Shown: piece after piece, positions 37,111 to 46,249 of the stretch | Position numbering within the stretch: the first letter of the stretch is position 1 | Layout of the letters: the number at the start of each line of letters is the position of its first letter | NCBI GenBank assembly: GCA_023381645.1 | Contig: JAMCRJ010000054.1 | Coordinates: 5,998 to 69,997, forward strand | From: Gammaproteobacteria bacterium | GTDB lineage: Bacteria; Pseudomonadota; Gammaproteobacteria; Acidithiobacillales; Acidithiobacillaceae | Reading direction: 5' to 3' | Length of the DNA stretch: 64,000 bases | Notes under the pieces: model-generated | Seen by the model: only the letters and a program-made list of their open reading frames with translations | Told to the model about the DNA's origin: nothing | Databases searched by the model: none | Made by a program: the position numbers and the translations under genes

Positions 37111-37798
37111 AGGAACCCTGATAAGGCGTGGGGTCTGCAATGCCGGCCTGACGGAATCCTTCCCGGCGCAGGCGGCAACTGTCACAGCGGCCACAGGACC
37201 GGCCTTCGGCATCCAACTGATAGCAGGAGCGGGTCATTCCGTAATCCACACCCAAACTGCTGCCGAGACGAATGATCTCGCTCTTGTTGAGAAACTGCAG
37301 CGGCGCATGGATACGTGGCCCGCGCGCCTCATCGCCGAGGCGGGTGGCCACCTGCGCCAGGGCTTCAAAAGCCTGGACGAATTCCGCCCGGCAGTCGGGA
37401 TAACCGCTGTAATCCTGACTGTTCACCCCTAGGAAGATGTCCCTGGCGCCCAGTACCTCCGCCAGCGCCAGGGCCAGCGACAGAAAGACGGTGTTGCGCG
37501 CGGGCACATAGGTGATGGGAATGCCCGGCGCCAGACCGGTCTCGGGAATGCTGAGTTGCGGATCGGTCAGCGCCGAGCCGCCAAAGGCCGCCAGATCGAT
37601 ACGCAGCACCCGGTGGCTGGCGGCCCTCATGGACTGTGCCAGCAGCGCCGCATAGCGCAATTCTTCCTTATGCCGCTGCCCATAATCAAAAGAGAGGGCG
37701 TGGACCGCAAAGCCATCCCGGCGCATGAGCGCCAGCACGGTGGCGGAATCCAGTCCGCCGGAGAGCAGTACAATGGCGGGTGTGGCAGACGTCGGCAT
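37109..37798 (-). CDS. queC: 7-cyano-7-deazaguanine synthase
   Basis: Converts carboxydeazaguanine to preQ0 for queuosine synthesis, using ATP and ammonia. The 229-residue protein has the PP-loop [14 protein letters not shown] near residue 13 and a zinc site [17 protein letters not shown] near 200. The ATG at 37798 follows the queE stop by two bases; longer upstream frames read into queE. Confidence 0.95.
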   Translation of the reverse strand: MPTSATPAIVLLSGGLDSATVLALMRRDGFAVHALSFDYGQRHKEELRYAALLAQSMRAASHRVLRIDLAAFGGSALTDPQLSIPETGLAPGIPITYVPARNTVFLSLALALAEVLGARDIFLGVNSQDYSGYPDCRAEFVQAFEALAQVATRLGDEARGPRIHAPLQFLNKSEIIRLGSSLGVDYGMTRSCYQLDAEGRSCGRCDSCRLRREGFRQAGIADPTPYQGS

Positions 37799-37800
37799 GG

Positions 37801-38448
37801 TCAGTGTCCGGGCAGGTCGCCCCAGATCAGTTTGTGCAACTGAACCTGCAGGCGTACCGGCAAATGATCGGCGAGTATCCATTCGGCGAGATCGCGCAGG
37901 GCGAGCGTGCCATGGCTGGGAGAAAAGAGTATTTCGCAGCGTTCGCCCAATGCTTCCCGAGCGAGCACTTCTTTGGCCCAGTCGTAATCGGCACGGCTGC
38001 ACAGCACAAATTTAATCTGGTCCTGGGGGTTGAGTAAGGGCAGGTTTTCCCAGAGATTGCGTTCGCACTCCCCGGAATCGGGGCTTTTGAGGTCGAGCAC
38101 CTTCACCACCCGGGTATCTACCCCCGCCAGCGAAAGGGCGCCGCTGGTTTCCAGAAAGACTTCATGGCCCGCATCGCAAAGCCGGGTCAGCAGCGGCAAC
38201 ACATCGGCTTGTGCCAACGGTTCGCCACCCGTCACCACCACCAACCGGTTCCCCCCCGCGCGCACCTGTTCCAGAATTTCGGGGATCTGCCGCCATGTGC
38301 CGCCGTGAAACGCATAGGCGGTATCGCAGTAATGGCAACGCAAAGGGCAGCCCGTGAGACGCACAAAGGTCGCCGGACGCCCGACGCTGCGGGTTTCCCC
38401 TTGCAGGCTGTGGAAGATTTCCGTGATGCGGAGTCGCCCCTCCATCAC
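37801..38448 (-). CDS. queE: 7-carboxy-7-deazaguanine synthase
   Basis: A radical-SAM enzyme of queuosine synthesis, 215 residues. The cluster motif is CPLRCHYC near residue 34 (three spacing residues then two, as in the CxxxCxxC type), with [17 protein letters not shown] just before it and [11 protein letters not shown] near 73. It overlaps cpoB by ATGA and precedes queC by two bases. Confidence 0.95.
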   Translation of the reverse strand: MMEGRLRITEIFHSLQGETRSVGRPATFVRLTGCPLRCHYCDTAYAFHGGTWRQIPEILEQVRAGGNRLVVVTGGEPLAQADVLPLLTRLCDAGHEVFLETSGALSLAGVDTRVVKVLDLKSPDSGECERNLWENLPLLNPQDQIKFVLCSRADYDWAKEVLAREALGERCEILFSPSHGTLALRDLAEWILADHLPVRLQVQLHKLIWGDLPGH

Positions 38449-39263
38449 TTTCCGGCGGGCAACGCCTGTAACTGCGCCTCGGCCTTCTGTGCCGACGGTG
38501 TGCTCGGATACTGGCTGATGATTTTGCTGAGAACGGTGCGGGCTTTGCCGGACTGGCCGATGGCTTGATAAATTTCCGCCATCCTCAGCATGGCCTCCGG
38601 CGCCTTGCTGCTCTGGGAGAAATGCGCCTCCACGGCATAGAGGCTCTTCAGGGCGGCATCGTTCTGGCCCAGCACGTACTGCGCCTGCCCTAGCCAGTAG
38701 TAGGCGTCGGGCACCAGGCTGCTCTGCGGGTATTTCTGAATGAAGCCCTGCAATCCGGTGACGGCCGATCCGTACTTGCCCTGCCGCAGCCGATCGAAAG
38801 CCCGTTGATAATCGGCTTGCCCCAAGCCCTGAACCGCAGGCGCGGAGGTATTGCTCGCCGCGGAGGCGACGGCCGCGGCCGGACTGATGATGGCGACACC
38901 GCCGCCCAACGCGCTGCTGGTACTGGCGGTTGCCGCCGTGCCCCCGGCAAGCTGCGCGCTCAAGGCCTGTACCTGAGCCGCCGTAGACTGCTGTTGGGTT
39001 TGCAGGGCGTGGGTTTTGGTGTCGAGTTCGCCGCGCAGGTCGCGCACTTCCTGCTCCAGACGCTGGGTGCGTCCGAGCAGGTCGGCCAGCGCGCCCTGGC
39101 TACCCTTGTTGGCCTGTTGAACCGCCACCAGACTGCTCAGTTCGCCCTGCATGACCGCCATCTGCTGTTGCAACTGCAGCACTTTCTCGCCGGTTGACTC
39201 GGCCTGTGCGAAGGGGCTCAGGCACAGTAAGGAAAGGACGGGGAAGAGATGCCAGCGTTTCAT
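38445..39263 (-). CDS. cpoB: Cell division coordinator CpoB (YbgF)
   Basis: A periplasmic protein of 272 residues that couples peptidoglycan synthesis to Tol-Pal constriction. It has a signal peptide (1-22, cleavage near AQA), an N-terminal coiled coil (about 25-95) and C-terminal TPR repeats (DYQRAFDRLRQGKYGSAVTGLQGFIQKYP, then two more). The ATG at 39263 is favoured over one two codons upstream because of its better spacing from AAGGAG. Confidence 0.92.
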   Translation of the reverse strand: MKRWHLFPVLSLLCLSPFAQAESTGEKVLQLQQQMAVMQGELSSLVAVQQANKGSQGALADLLGRTQRLEQEVRDLRGELDTKTHALQTQQQSTAAQVQALSAQLAGGTAATASTSSALGGGVAIISPAAAVASAASNTSAPAVQGLGQADYQRAFDRLRQGKYGSAVTGLQGFIQKYPQSSLVPDAYYWLGQAQYVLGQNDAALKSLYAVEAHFSQSSKAPEAMLRMAEIYQAIGQSGKARTVLSKIISQYPSTPSAQKAEAQLQALPAGK

Positions 39264-39283
39264 CAGCATACGCTCCTTGGTGC

Positions 39284-39862
39284 TCAGCCGTTATAGCCAC
39301 CGCTATAAACGAAGTCCACGCGGCGGTTTCTGGCCCAGCAGGCGGAGTCGTTGGTGGTACACAAGGGGTTGTCCTTGCCGAAGCTCACGGTGCTGATCCG
39401 TGCCGCACTGACGCCCTGGGACTGCAGGAACTGCTTCACCGTCTCGGCACGCTGTTCGCCGAGGGCGAGGTTATACTCCTGGGTGCCGCGATCATCGGTA
39501 TTCCCCTCCAGGCGCACCTGGACATGGGGATGGGCCACCATGAACTGCGCATTCTGGGCGGCGATCTGTTGCGCCTGTGCATCCATGGCACCGCTGTTAA
39601 ATGCGAAATGTACCCGCAAGTTCTGGGGCAAAGCGGCCAGTTCAGCGGCACTCAGGCCGCTGCTGCCACCACCGATGGGTCCGTTGGCATTGAGGTTCTG
39701 GCCATTGATGCCCTCACCGGCAAGACCAGCCGTGGCCGCCGAGTTGGCGGGAGCCACCGCGCCAGCCGTCGTGGGCGTCCCGCTCCCCACGTTGTGCGCA
39801 CAGCCCGCCAGCACCAGCGCTCCAGCCGCTGCAACCACCACCTTCAGAAAATCAGAACGCAT
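39284..39862 (-). CDS. pal: Peptidoglycan-associated lipoprotein Pal
   Basis: An outer-membrane lipoprotein of 192 residues with lipobox LVLAGC at about residue 20, a Gly/Asn-rich linker, and an OmpA-like peptidoglycan-binding domain (LEGNTDDRGTQEYNLALGEQRA). It would bind TolB and TolA. It is first in a minus-strand block pal-cpoB-queE-queC that faces tolB. In most gammaproteobacteria this block continues from tolB on the same strand. Confidence 0.95.
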   Translation of the reverse strand: MRSDFLKVVVAAAGALVLAGCAHNVGSGTPTTAGAVAPANSAATAGLAGEGINGQNLNANGPIGGGSSGLSAAELAALPQNLRVHFAFNSGAMDAQAQQIAAQNAQFMVAHPHVQVRLEGNTDDRGTQEYNLALGEQRAETVKQFLQSQGVSAARISTVSFGKDNPLCTTNDSACWARNRRVDFVYSGGYNG

Positions 39863-40043
39863 ATCTTCAACTCCCAGCGAAAAATTGAGGAAATTGTAGC
39901 CCGTAGCCAGAGACAATAGCAATGCGGCACGCAAGCACGCAATTCGTGGTCGCCTATGACTCGGCCAACAGGCAATGTATAGTGATTGCTGCCTACGTTC
40001 CCGGACCAGAACAATGGGACGATACCTTTTCAAGGAGGACCTC

Positions 40044-40172
40044 ATGCAATGTGTGATCTGCCGCCATGGCACCCAACCAGGAATGGTTACCGTAACTCTG
40101 GAACGGGTCGCAATGGTCATCGTCCTCAAAGATGTTCCTGCGGAAGTGGAAATTCTCCGCTACGCCGCCTGA
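40044..40172 (+). pseudogene. YgiT/MqsA-type zinc-finger antitoxin stump
   Basis: A frame of 42 residues starting MQCVICRHGTQPGMVTVTLE, preceded by AAGGAGG. It has the first CxxC pair, the TVTLER strand and the VPAEV ending of YgiT-type zinc-finger domains, but the expected second CxxCG is lost, replaced by EILRYAA and a stop. No toxin gene follows. It is most likely a decayed antitoxin. Confidence 0.55.
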
Positions 40173-40181
40173 CTGCCCCCT

Positions 40182-40259
40182 ATGCGCCTCCGCCCCGAAC
40201 CAATCGACCAGATCCGCCGGAACGCCGCAGGAAGCTTCTGTCGTGAGGCCCGCCCATGA
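40182..40259 (+). pseudogene. Nucleotidyltransferase 5' stump before galE
   Basis: A 25-residue frame beginning MRLRPEPIDQIRRNAAGSF, overlapping the galE start by ATGA. It resembles the N-terminus of MNT-type nucleotidyltransferases (pattern MRLxPEQIxxIR, about 20 residues before the catalytic GS motif), but the catalytic part is absent. A second stump of the same kind lies at 42424. Translation here may couple to galE. Confidence 0.45.
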
Positions 40260-41251
40260 ACAGTGCTATCCTTGTTGTCGGTGGTGCCGGTTATATCGGC
40301 TCGCACATGGCCAAAATGCTGGTGCAGAGCGGCCATGAAGTCATCATCCTCGACAACCTCTCCACAGGTTTCCGGGACGCCGCGCGATACGGGCGGCTCA
40401 TAGAAGGTGACCTGGCCGATCAAGCCCTGCTCGACCGGATATTCGCAGAAGACGACATCGCCGCCGTCCTGCATTTCGCCGCCCTCAGCCAGGTGGGCGA
40501 ATCCATGCGCGAACCGGCCCGGTACTATCGCAATAATGTCGCCAACACCCAGAACCTATTGGAAACCATGCTCCGCCATAACGTGCGCCGCTTCATATTT
40601 TCGTCCACGGCGGCACTGTTCGGGGAGCCGGAATACACCCCCATCGACGAGCAACATCCCCAGCGCCCCATCAATCCCTATGGGCGCAGCAAGCGCATGG
40701 TGGAAGAGATGCTGGCCGACTATGACAGCGCTTACGGCCTGCGCTTCGTTAGCCTGCGTTACTTCAACGCCGCCGGGGCCGACCCGGAAGGCGAACTGGG
40801 CGAGCGCCACGATCCCGAGAGCCATTTAATCCCCCTCGTGTTGCAGGCAGCCAGCGGTCGGCGGGCACAAATAGCCATTTACGGCGACGATTACCCCACA
40901 CCGGACGGCACCTGCGTGCGCGATTATATTCATGTCTGGGACCTGTGCAGCGCGCACCTGCTGGCCTTGGAGCATTTGCTGGCCGATGGGGAGAGCAATA
41001 CCTTTAATTTGGGCAACGGTCAGGGCTTTTCGGTGCAGGAAGTCATTGATACCGCCCGGCGCGTTACCGGCCAGAGCATTCCCGCCGATGTTCAGCCCCG
41101 CCGCCCCGGCGACCCCGCCGTGTTGGTGGCCGACAGCCAAAAGGCGCGCGATACCCTGAATTGGGAACCACGCTTTGCGGATCTGGCCGCGATGATAGAG
41201 CATGGCTGGAGTTGGGAGCAGCAGAAGGGTGATCTTGATCATAAACGCTAA
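40256..41251 (+). CDS. galE: UDP-glucose 4-epimerase
   Basis: Interconverts UDP-glucose and UDP-galactose, supplying sugar for surface polysaccharide. The 331-residue extended SDR has the NAD motif GGAGYIGSH near residue 8, the catalytic Ser/Thr region FSSTAALFG near 120 and YGRSK with the active Tyr and Lys near 143. It is the first gene of the polysaccharide region. Confidence 0.93.
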   Translation: MNSAILVVGGAGYIGSHMAKMLVQSGHEVIILDNLSTGFRDAARYGRLIEGDLADQALLDRIFAEDDIAAVLHFAALSQVGESMREPARYYRNNVANTQNLLETMLRHNVRRFIFSSTAALFGEPEYTPIDEQHPQRPINPYGRSKRMVEEMLADYDSAYGLRFVSLRYFNAAGADPEGELGERHDPESHLIPLVLQAASGRRAQIAIYGDDYPTPDGTCVRDYIHVWDLCSAHLLALEHLLADGESNTFNLGNGQGFSVQEVIDTARRVTGQSIPADVQPRRPGDPAVLVADSQKARDTLNWEPRFADLAAMIEHGWSWEQQKGDLDHKR

Positions 41252-41298
41252 ATGTCCTACATTCTGTTTCAACTAATTGTTCATATAAGGCAATACCT

Positions 41299-41524
41299 AT
41301 GGCCATACAGCATCTCTCTAAAATATATTGAAATGGCGTCCCTGGGTGCCGAAATCATTGTGACCAAAAGGGGGCGCCCCGTGGCGCGCATCGCACCCAT
41401 TGAGGTTCGCGGGCGGATGTCGGATGCCCAAAAAATCGCTCTGGAACGGTCTCGGGCCAGAATGCGGCAGGGGTATTCGCTGGGGGGCGAGCCCTTCGAC
41501 CGGGAAGCTGCGCATGCGCGTTAA
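41299..41524 (+). pseudogene. Frameshifted Phd-type antitoxin
   Basis: The main frame codes GAEIIVTKRGRPVARIAPIEV, a clear Phd/YefM core, then a helical C-terminus. The natural start MAIQHLSK (ATG at 41299) is in another frame. Removing one A from the run near 41319-41322 joins the two as MAIQHLSKYIEMASLGAE, the expected N-terminus. The longer open frame from 41252 therefore looks artificial. No PIN or Doc toxin follows. A sequencing error could also cause this. Confidence 0.6.
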
Positions 41525-41551
41525 GCGCATCTCCCTCAACTGGCGAGACAT

Positions 41552-41788
41552 TTGATTACCAGTAATGCCCAAGGCCACCAGCAACAGAAACAGAAGCACA
41601 TTGACCTGCGCAAGGCTCCCCCACCAGTAGAGCAGCACCCAGCCGGGATTCAGGTGGTAATAGAAGGCGTGGGAAAGGCGGCCAAGATAAAAGACGGCTA
41701 AAAGAGCCAGGACATCGCCCAGCACCAGCGCATAAGGCACCCATTGCGGCCCACGAAAACAGGTACCGCCCGCTGCCGCAGGTTTCAC
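41552..41788 (-). pseudogene. N-terminal fragment of a WbaP-like sugar-phosphate transferase
   Basis: From the ATG at 41788 about 78 residues look like the membrane-spanning N-terminus of undecaprenyl-phosphate glycosyl phosphotransferases (WVPYALVLGDVLALLAVFYLGR, then NPGWVLLYWWGSLAQVNVLL). After LGITGNQ the frame runs antisense through the Phd relic and has no catalytic domain. It is probably the remains of the initiating transferase of an EPS cluster, truncated by the same rearrangement that left the Phd relic. Confidence 0.5.
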
Positions 41789-41978
41789 GATATCACCGCT
41801 CAGAACCGCCCATACGCCCCACGCCGTCGCCCCGTATCATGACGGCAAAATCAGACTTGGGAAAGTGCCGGCGCGTTAATGCTGGGCAGGCAAAAAAAGA
41901 CGATGTCCAGGCTGCCCGCCTTGACACCCCCATCCATACCCCCTACGCTACCCGCACGTTCACCGCTTGAACAAGACC

Positions 41979-42338
41979 ATGCTCGACGACGCTACCCGAT
42001 ACCGATTGCTGAAGCTCCTCGAAGAGCACCCCGAAAGCACCCAGCGCGAACTGGCCGCCGCCATGGGTATCAGTCTGGGCAAAGCCAATTACTGTATCAA
42101 CGCCCTCATTGAAAAAGGCATGGTCAAGACCGACAACTTCCGCCGCAACCCCCACAAGGGCGTCTACGCCTACCTGCTGACGCCCGAAGGCGTCCAGGAA
42201 AAGGCGCGGGTCACCGTTCGCTTCCTGCACCGGAAAATCGCCGAATACGACACCCTCCAGGCGGAAATCGCCGCCCTACGCCGGGAAGTGGATGGCCTCA
42301 GCGCGTCCGGCCTTGATGCCGGAAGAGGCGCAGCATGA
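41979..42338 (+). CDS. MarR-type EPS-associated transcriptional regulator
   Basis: A 119-residue DNA-binding protein with a winged helix (YRLLKLLEEHPESTQRELA, then GISLGKANYCINALIEKGMVK) and a C-terminal coiled coil. It matches the small regulators that accompany exopolysaccharide clusters. The ATG at 41979 is chosen; a TTG four codons upstream is possible. An ATG overlapping its stop opens a 24-codon frame (42335-42409) that I cannot identify. Confidence 0.8.
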   Translation: MLDDATRYRLLKLLEEHPESTQRELAAAMGISLGKANYCINALIEKGMVKTDNFRRNPHKGVYAYLLTPEGVQEKARVTVRFLHRKIAEYDTLQAEIAALRREVDGLSASGLDAGRGAA

Positions 42339-42423
42339 CCACCGCCGAGCGCCTCGCGCGCTACGCAGACCCCTTCGCCGCCATCCCTCTTTCCCTCTCC
42401 GGGCTATAGGTGGACTGAACCCC

Positions 42424-42522
42424 ATGCGCCTCAGCCCCGAGCAAATCGCCCAGATCCGCCAGAGTGCGGCGGAAAGCTTCGGCCCAGCGGCCAAGGTGGT
42501 CATGGCACGGCAAAGTCCCTGA
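42424..42522 (+). pseudogene. Nucleotidyltransferase 5' stump before the flippase gene
   Basis: A 32-residue frame, MRLSPEQIAQIRQSAAESFGPAAK and then a short unrelated tail. The N-terminal pattern is that of MNT nucleotidyltransferases up to the FGPxAxV strand, where the GSR/GS catalytic motif should begin. It ends one base before the flippase ATG. It is clearly related to the stump at 40182. Confidence 0.5.
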
Positions 42523-42523
42523 C

Positions 42524-43993
42524 ATGACCGCCCCGCATCCCCGCATCGCCCGGTCCACCCTCATCAATCTGGCGGGTCTGATCACCCCCACCGTGGTTTC
42601 TCTGGCCACGGTGCCTCTCTATCTGCGCTGGATCGGTGAAGTCCGTTATGGTGTCCTGCTCCTTGCCTTCACCCTGCTCGGCTATTTTGGCGCCTTTGAT
42701 CTCGGACTTGGGCGCGCGGTGGCGCAGCGGGTTGCCCGCCAGGAAAGCAGCGAAGAGCGCAACCGCACCTTCTGGACTGCCTTCATTCTCAGCGCGGGCA
42801 CGGGCGCATTGGGCGGGATCATTCTCTATTTCCTCGGCCACTGGCTCTTTGCCGACATATTCCAGATTCCGGCCGTGTTGCGCGGCGAGGCCCAGAAGGC
42901 CATTCCCTGGCTCGCGGCCATTGTCCCCCTGATTGCCCTCATCTCCGTACTGGCGGGAACTCTGGAAGCGCGCCAAGCCTTCCTCTCCCTCAATGCCAGC
43001 CAGATCATCGGCGTCATCGGCCTGCAAACCTTCCCGCTTATCAGCGTCGCCATCGGGCATGGCAGCATCGCCGCGATCATCGCCGCTGCCCTCGCCGGAC
43101 GCCTTACAGGGGTGCTGGCCATGTTCTGGCTCACCGCCCGCAGGCTGCCCTTTGTCGGTTGGCCCGCGCTGCATCACGCGGAGATTGGCCCTCTCTTGCG
43201 CTTTGGCGGCTGGGTGAGCGTCTCCGGTGCCGTCATCCCCCTGCTCACCATCATCGACCGACTCATCATCGGTGCGCGTCTTGGAGCCGCTGCCGTCACC
43301 GCCTACACCGTGCCTTTTAACCTTACCCAACGCTTCACCTACCTGCCCTACGCCCTCAGCACCACCCTTTTCCCGCGTTTTTCCCAGGCTCAGGGCGAAG
43401 ACGCCAAAGGGCTTATGCGGCAGGCCGTCACCGCCCTTACCGCCATCCAGACCCCCTTCGTCGTCCTCGCCATACTGCTCATGCATCCGTTCCTCACCCT
43501 CTGGATCGGCGCGGCCCTCGCGGCGAAGATGGTGCCGGTGGCCATTATTTTGTTGTTGGGCATCTGGATCAATGGTCCTGCCTATATTCCTTATGCCTAC
43601 ATGCCCGCCCAAGGGCGCCCCGATCTTATGACCAAGTTTTATCTGGCGGAACTCGTACCTTTTCTGCTCATTCTCTGGGCATTGATCGCCTGGCTCGGCA
43701 TCGTGGGGGCGGCACTGGCCTGGGCGCTACGGAGCAGCGCAGACGCCATTTTTTGCTTCGCGGCCACCAGGACCACCAAAACCTACGGGCGAGCCATCAG
43801 CCTCACCGTGGTCCCCGTCATCGCCGCCACGCTCTTGGCTTCTGCATCACCATCCTTCCGCTTGGAAATTTCCATAGGGTCCGCGATTCTTGCCGTCGCC
43901 CTAGGTATGTCGTATTACGTCCTGCCAGCACCGCTGCGCCAGCGCGTGATTTTTTGGCGCAAGCCGTTACTATCGCAACATTTTCCGGAGTAG
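42524..43993 (+). CDS. Polysaccharide flippase (Wzx/RfbX type)
   Basis: A 489-residue inner-membrane protein with 12 to 14 hydrophobic segments. It begins with the family-typical amphipathic start (ARSTLINLAGLITPTVVSLATVPLYLRWIG, FGAFDLGLGRAV). It moves lipid-linked oligosaccharide units across the inner membrane. The start at 42524 follows the upstream stump with a one-base gap. The methyltransferase gene begins four bases after its end. Confidence 0.87.
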   Translation: MTAPHPRIARSTLINLAGLITPTVVSLATVPLYLRWIGEVRYGVLLLAFTLLGYFGAFDLGLGRAVAQRVARQESSEERNRTFWTAFILSAGTGALGGIILYFLGHWLFADIFQIPAVLRGEAQKAIPWLAAIVPLIALISVLAGTLEARQAFLSLNASQIIGVIGLQTFPLISVAIGHGSIAAIIAAALAGRLTGVLAMFWLTARRLPFVGWPALHHAEIGPLLRFGGWVSVSGAVIPLLTIIDRLIIGARLGAAAVTAYTVPFNLTQRFTYLPYALSTTLFPRFSQAQGEDAKGLMRQAVTALTAIQTPFVVLAILLMHPFLTLWIGAALAAKMVPVAIILLLGIWINGPAYIPYAYMPAQGRPDLMTKFYLAELVPFLLILWALIAWLGIVGAALAWALRSSADAIFCFAATRTTKTYGRAISLTVVPVIAATLLASASPSFRLEISIGSAILAVALGMSYYVLPAPLRQRVIFWRKPLLSQHFPE

Positions 43994-43997
43994 CCGT

Positions 43998-44819
43998 ATG
44001 ACCGCCCTTATGCGCAATATTAAAGCGGCACTCCGCGAAACACCTCTCTTCGGCCCGCTCAAATGGTTCGCGGCGCTTTTAGGGCGTAGCACATATCCGC
44101 TGCCATTTAGCACCACGCTCCCCGCGGAACCCTTTCTGGAACGCGCCATTGCACGCATCGGCCGTGCCCCCGACCCAAATCGTCGCGATGAACAGTTTTA
44201 CAGCTATTTCAGCGAAATCTGGGCCGACGGCTACGAACAGGGATTGGTCCAGCAATATGCCGCCTATCTGCCTCACATTCCCAAAGGTAGCGCCTTGCCC
44301 TTTCTGGATATTGGCTGCGGTGCCGGTGAGTTTGTCCAGTTTTTGAACGCCCACGGCATCCCAGCACAGGGTATTGACAGCAATGCTACAGAAGTCGCCA
44401 GGGCCAAAGAACGCGGCCTCCATGTCCACTGTGCCGATGCCCTCAACTACCTGGAAGCCCATCAGGAATGTTTTGCCGGTATTTCTCTGCTCGAGGTCAT
44501 TGAACACCTCCCCCCGGAATCCCTCGGCCCCCTCTTGTCCGGTATTTTCCGAGCATTGGTGCCCGGAGGAGTCGTACTGCTGGAGACCATCAACGTCAAG
44601 CACCCCTTAGCCTTCCACAGCTTCTATAGCGATCCCACCCATACCCGCCCCATTCCATCCGACCTTTTGGTGTTTCTAACGCAATGGCATGGCTTTGCGG
44701 GTGTGCAGGCGATTTATACGACTCCGCTGGCCTTCACCCACGAACAGTCCGTTGATCCTTCAAGGGCCTATTTTTCCTATGCCGTGCTGGGAAGCAAGCC
44801 AAAGGCTACGTCCCCATGA
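43998..44819 (+). CDS. SAM-dependent methyltransferase of the polysaccharide region
   Basis: A class I methyltransferase of 273 residues. Motif I LDIGCGAGEFVQFL is near residue 100, an acidic loop IDSNATEVARAKERG follows, and then LLEVIEHLPPESLGPLL and LVPGGVVLLETIN. It resembles O-antigen chain-modifying methyltransferases (WbdD-like methyl domain). The substrate is probably a sugar in the growing glycan. It overlaps the next glycosyltransferase by four bases. Confidence 0.8.
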   Translation: MTALMRNIKAALRETPLFGPLKWFAALLGRSTYPLPFSTTLPAEPFLERAIARIGRAPDPNRRDEQFYSYFSEIWADGYEQGLVQQYAAYLPHIPKGSALPFLDIGCGAGEFVQFLNAHGIPAQGIDSNATEVARAKERGLHVHCADALNYLEAHQECFAGISLLEVIEHLPPESLGPLLSGIFRALVPGGVVLLETINVKHPLAFHSFYSDPTHTRPIPSDLLVFLTQWHGFAGVQAIYTTPLAFTHEQSVDPSRAYFSYAVLGSKPKATSP

Positions 44820-46213
44820 AAGCCATCATGAAAGGATGGATACGCATTCTGCTGGCCAACCCCAGGGCCGTTGCCGCTGCGCGAAAAATTTTGCGCCCGT
44901 TTCCCGCGGTGGAAGAAGAAGTACGGGTGTGGATTTACCTGCTCAAGAAAAAGCTCTTTCGCAGCAATACCGCACCGCCTTTGACCGAAGACAACCAGCC
45001 AGCACCAACGGCCGTTCCCGGCGGGCAGACACTGCTGATCGATATCTCCGAACTGGTATTACATGACGTGCATACAGGCATTCAGCGGGTCGTGCGCAGC
45101 CTCCTGCAAGAACTCCTGCGTCATCCGCCTGCAGGCTATGCCGTAGAGGCGGTTTATGCCGATGCGGCAAGCCAACTCCGTTATGCACGAAAGTTTATCA
45201 GCGCTACAATCGGCAAGAATCTCGCCGAACTTGAAGAACCCTTGGTATCTATCTATTCGGGAGATGTTTTTTTCTGCCCGGACCTCCACCTGAACTATCC
45301 CTTTGCCACATTGGCTGCCCTGCAACAGCGCGGATTGCGGGTTGTTTTTACCGTTTACGACATCATTGGCCTGAGTAATGCTCGACTCATTCCCAGAGCC
45401 TACGAACTCGCGTTCACCGACTGGTTTTCCGGCGTGATGTCCGTAGCCGACGCCGTTGTCTGTGACTCTCGGGCCGTGGCCGATGAAGTTGGCGCGTGGT
45501 TGGAAGGTCACCCTGATCTCCGTAACAGATCTCTGCCCATCGGCTATTTTCACCTCGGTGCCGACCTCAAAGCGAGCCAACCCACCCAGGGGCCGGAGGG
45601 TGAAGGGGCGGAGGTGCTGGCCGCCTGCCAATCCCGCCCCACCCTCCTCATGGTCGGCACCCTGGAACCGCGCAAAGGCCACGCCCAGGCGCTGGCGGCG
45701 ATGGAGTTGCTCTGGGAAGACGGCATCCACCTCAATCTGGTCATCGTCGGCAAGGAAGGTTGGCGCAGCCACGATCTGGTTCGTCGTCTGCGTCGCCATC
45801 CGGAACGCAACCAGCGTTTATTCTGGTTGGAAAAAGCCAGTGATGCGTTGCTCATGCAGTTGTATGCCCAGTCTACGGCGCTGCTGGCCGCCTCCTACGC
45901 CGAAGGCTTCGGCCTGCCTCTCATTGAGGCGGCCCATTACGGCCTGCCCATCATCGCCCGCGATATTCCGGTCTTCCATGAAGTGGCGGGCGAATTCGCC
46001 TTTTACTTCCCCGACACCGACAGCGCCGCGCTGGCCGATAGCCTCCGCCGGTGGCTCCAACTCCACACCGAGGGCAAAGCACCGCAATCCAGAGACATGC
46101 CCTATCTCACCTGGGCGCAAAGCACCCGGCAACTCCTCCACGTGATCCTGGAAAACGACTGGTACACCACTTATCGGCCTGCGGAAGCCCACTGCAATGA
46201 GCGCCAGCGTTAG
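44816..46213 (+). CDS. Glycosyltransferase family 4 protein
   Basis: A 465-residue retaining glycosyltransferase of GT-B fold. A basic N-terminal extension (about 1-70) precedes the catalytic part (LLIDISELVLHDVHTGIQRVVRS), followed by VGTLEPRKGHAQALAAMELLW and the donor-site motif YAEGFGLPLIEAAHYGLPIIA near residue 365. It extends a surface polysaccharide; the sugar is unknown. It is translationally coupled to the methyltransferase. Confidence 0.88.
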   Translation: MKAIMKGWIRILLANPRAVAAARKILRPFPAVEEEVRVWIYLLKKKLFRSNTAPPLTEDNQPAPTAVPGGQTLLIDISELVLHDVHTGIQRVVRSLLQELLRHPPAGYAVEAVYADAASQLRYARKFISATIGKNLAELEEPLVSIYSGDVFFCPDLHLNYPFATLAALQQRGLRVVFTVYDIIGLSNARLIPRAYELAFTDWFSGVMSVADAVVCDSRAVADEVGAWLEGHPDLRNRSLPIGYFHLGADLKASQPTQGPEGEGAEVLAACQSRPTLLMVGTLEPRKGHAQALAAMELLWEDGIHLNLVIVGKEGWRSHDLVRRLRRHPERNQRLFWLEKASDALLMQLYAQSTALLAASYAEGFGLPLIEAAHYGLPIIARDIPVFHEVAGEFAFYFPDTDSAALADSLRRWLQLHTEGKAPQSRDMPYLTWAQSTRQLLHVILENDWYTTYRPAEAHCNERQR

Positions 46214-46249
46214 ACAAGCGGCCAGCGAACACGTACATTAAAACGTACA

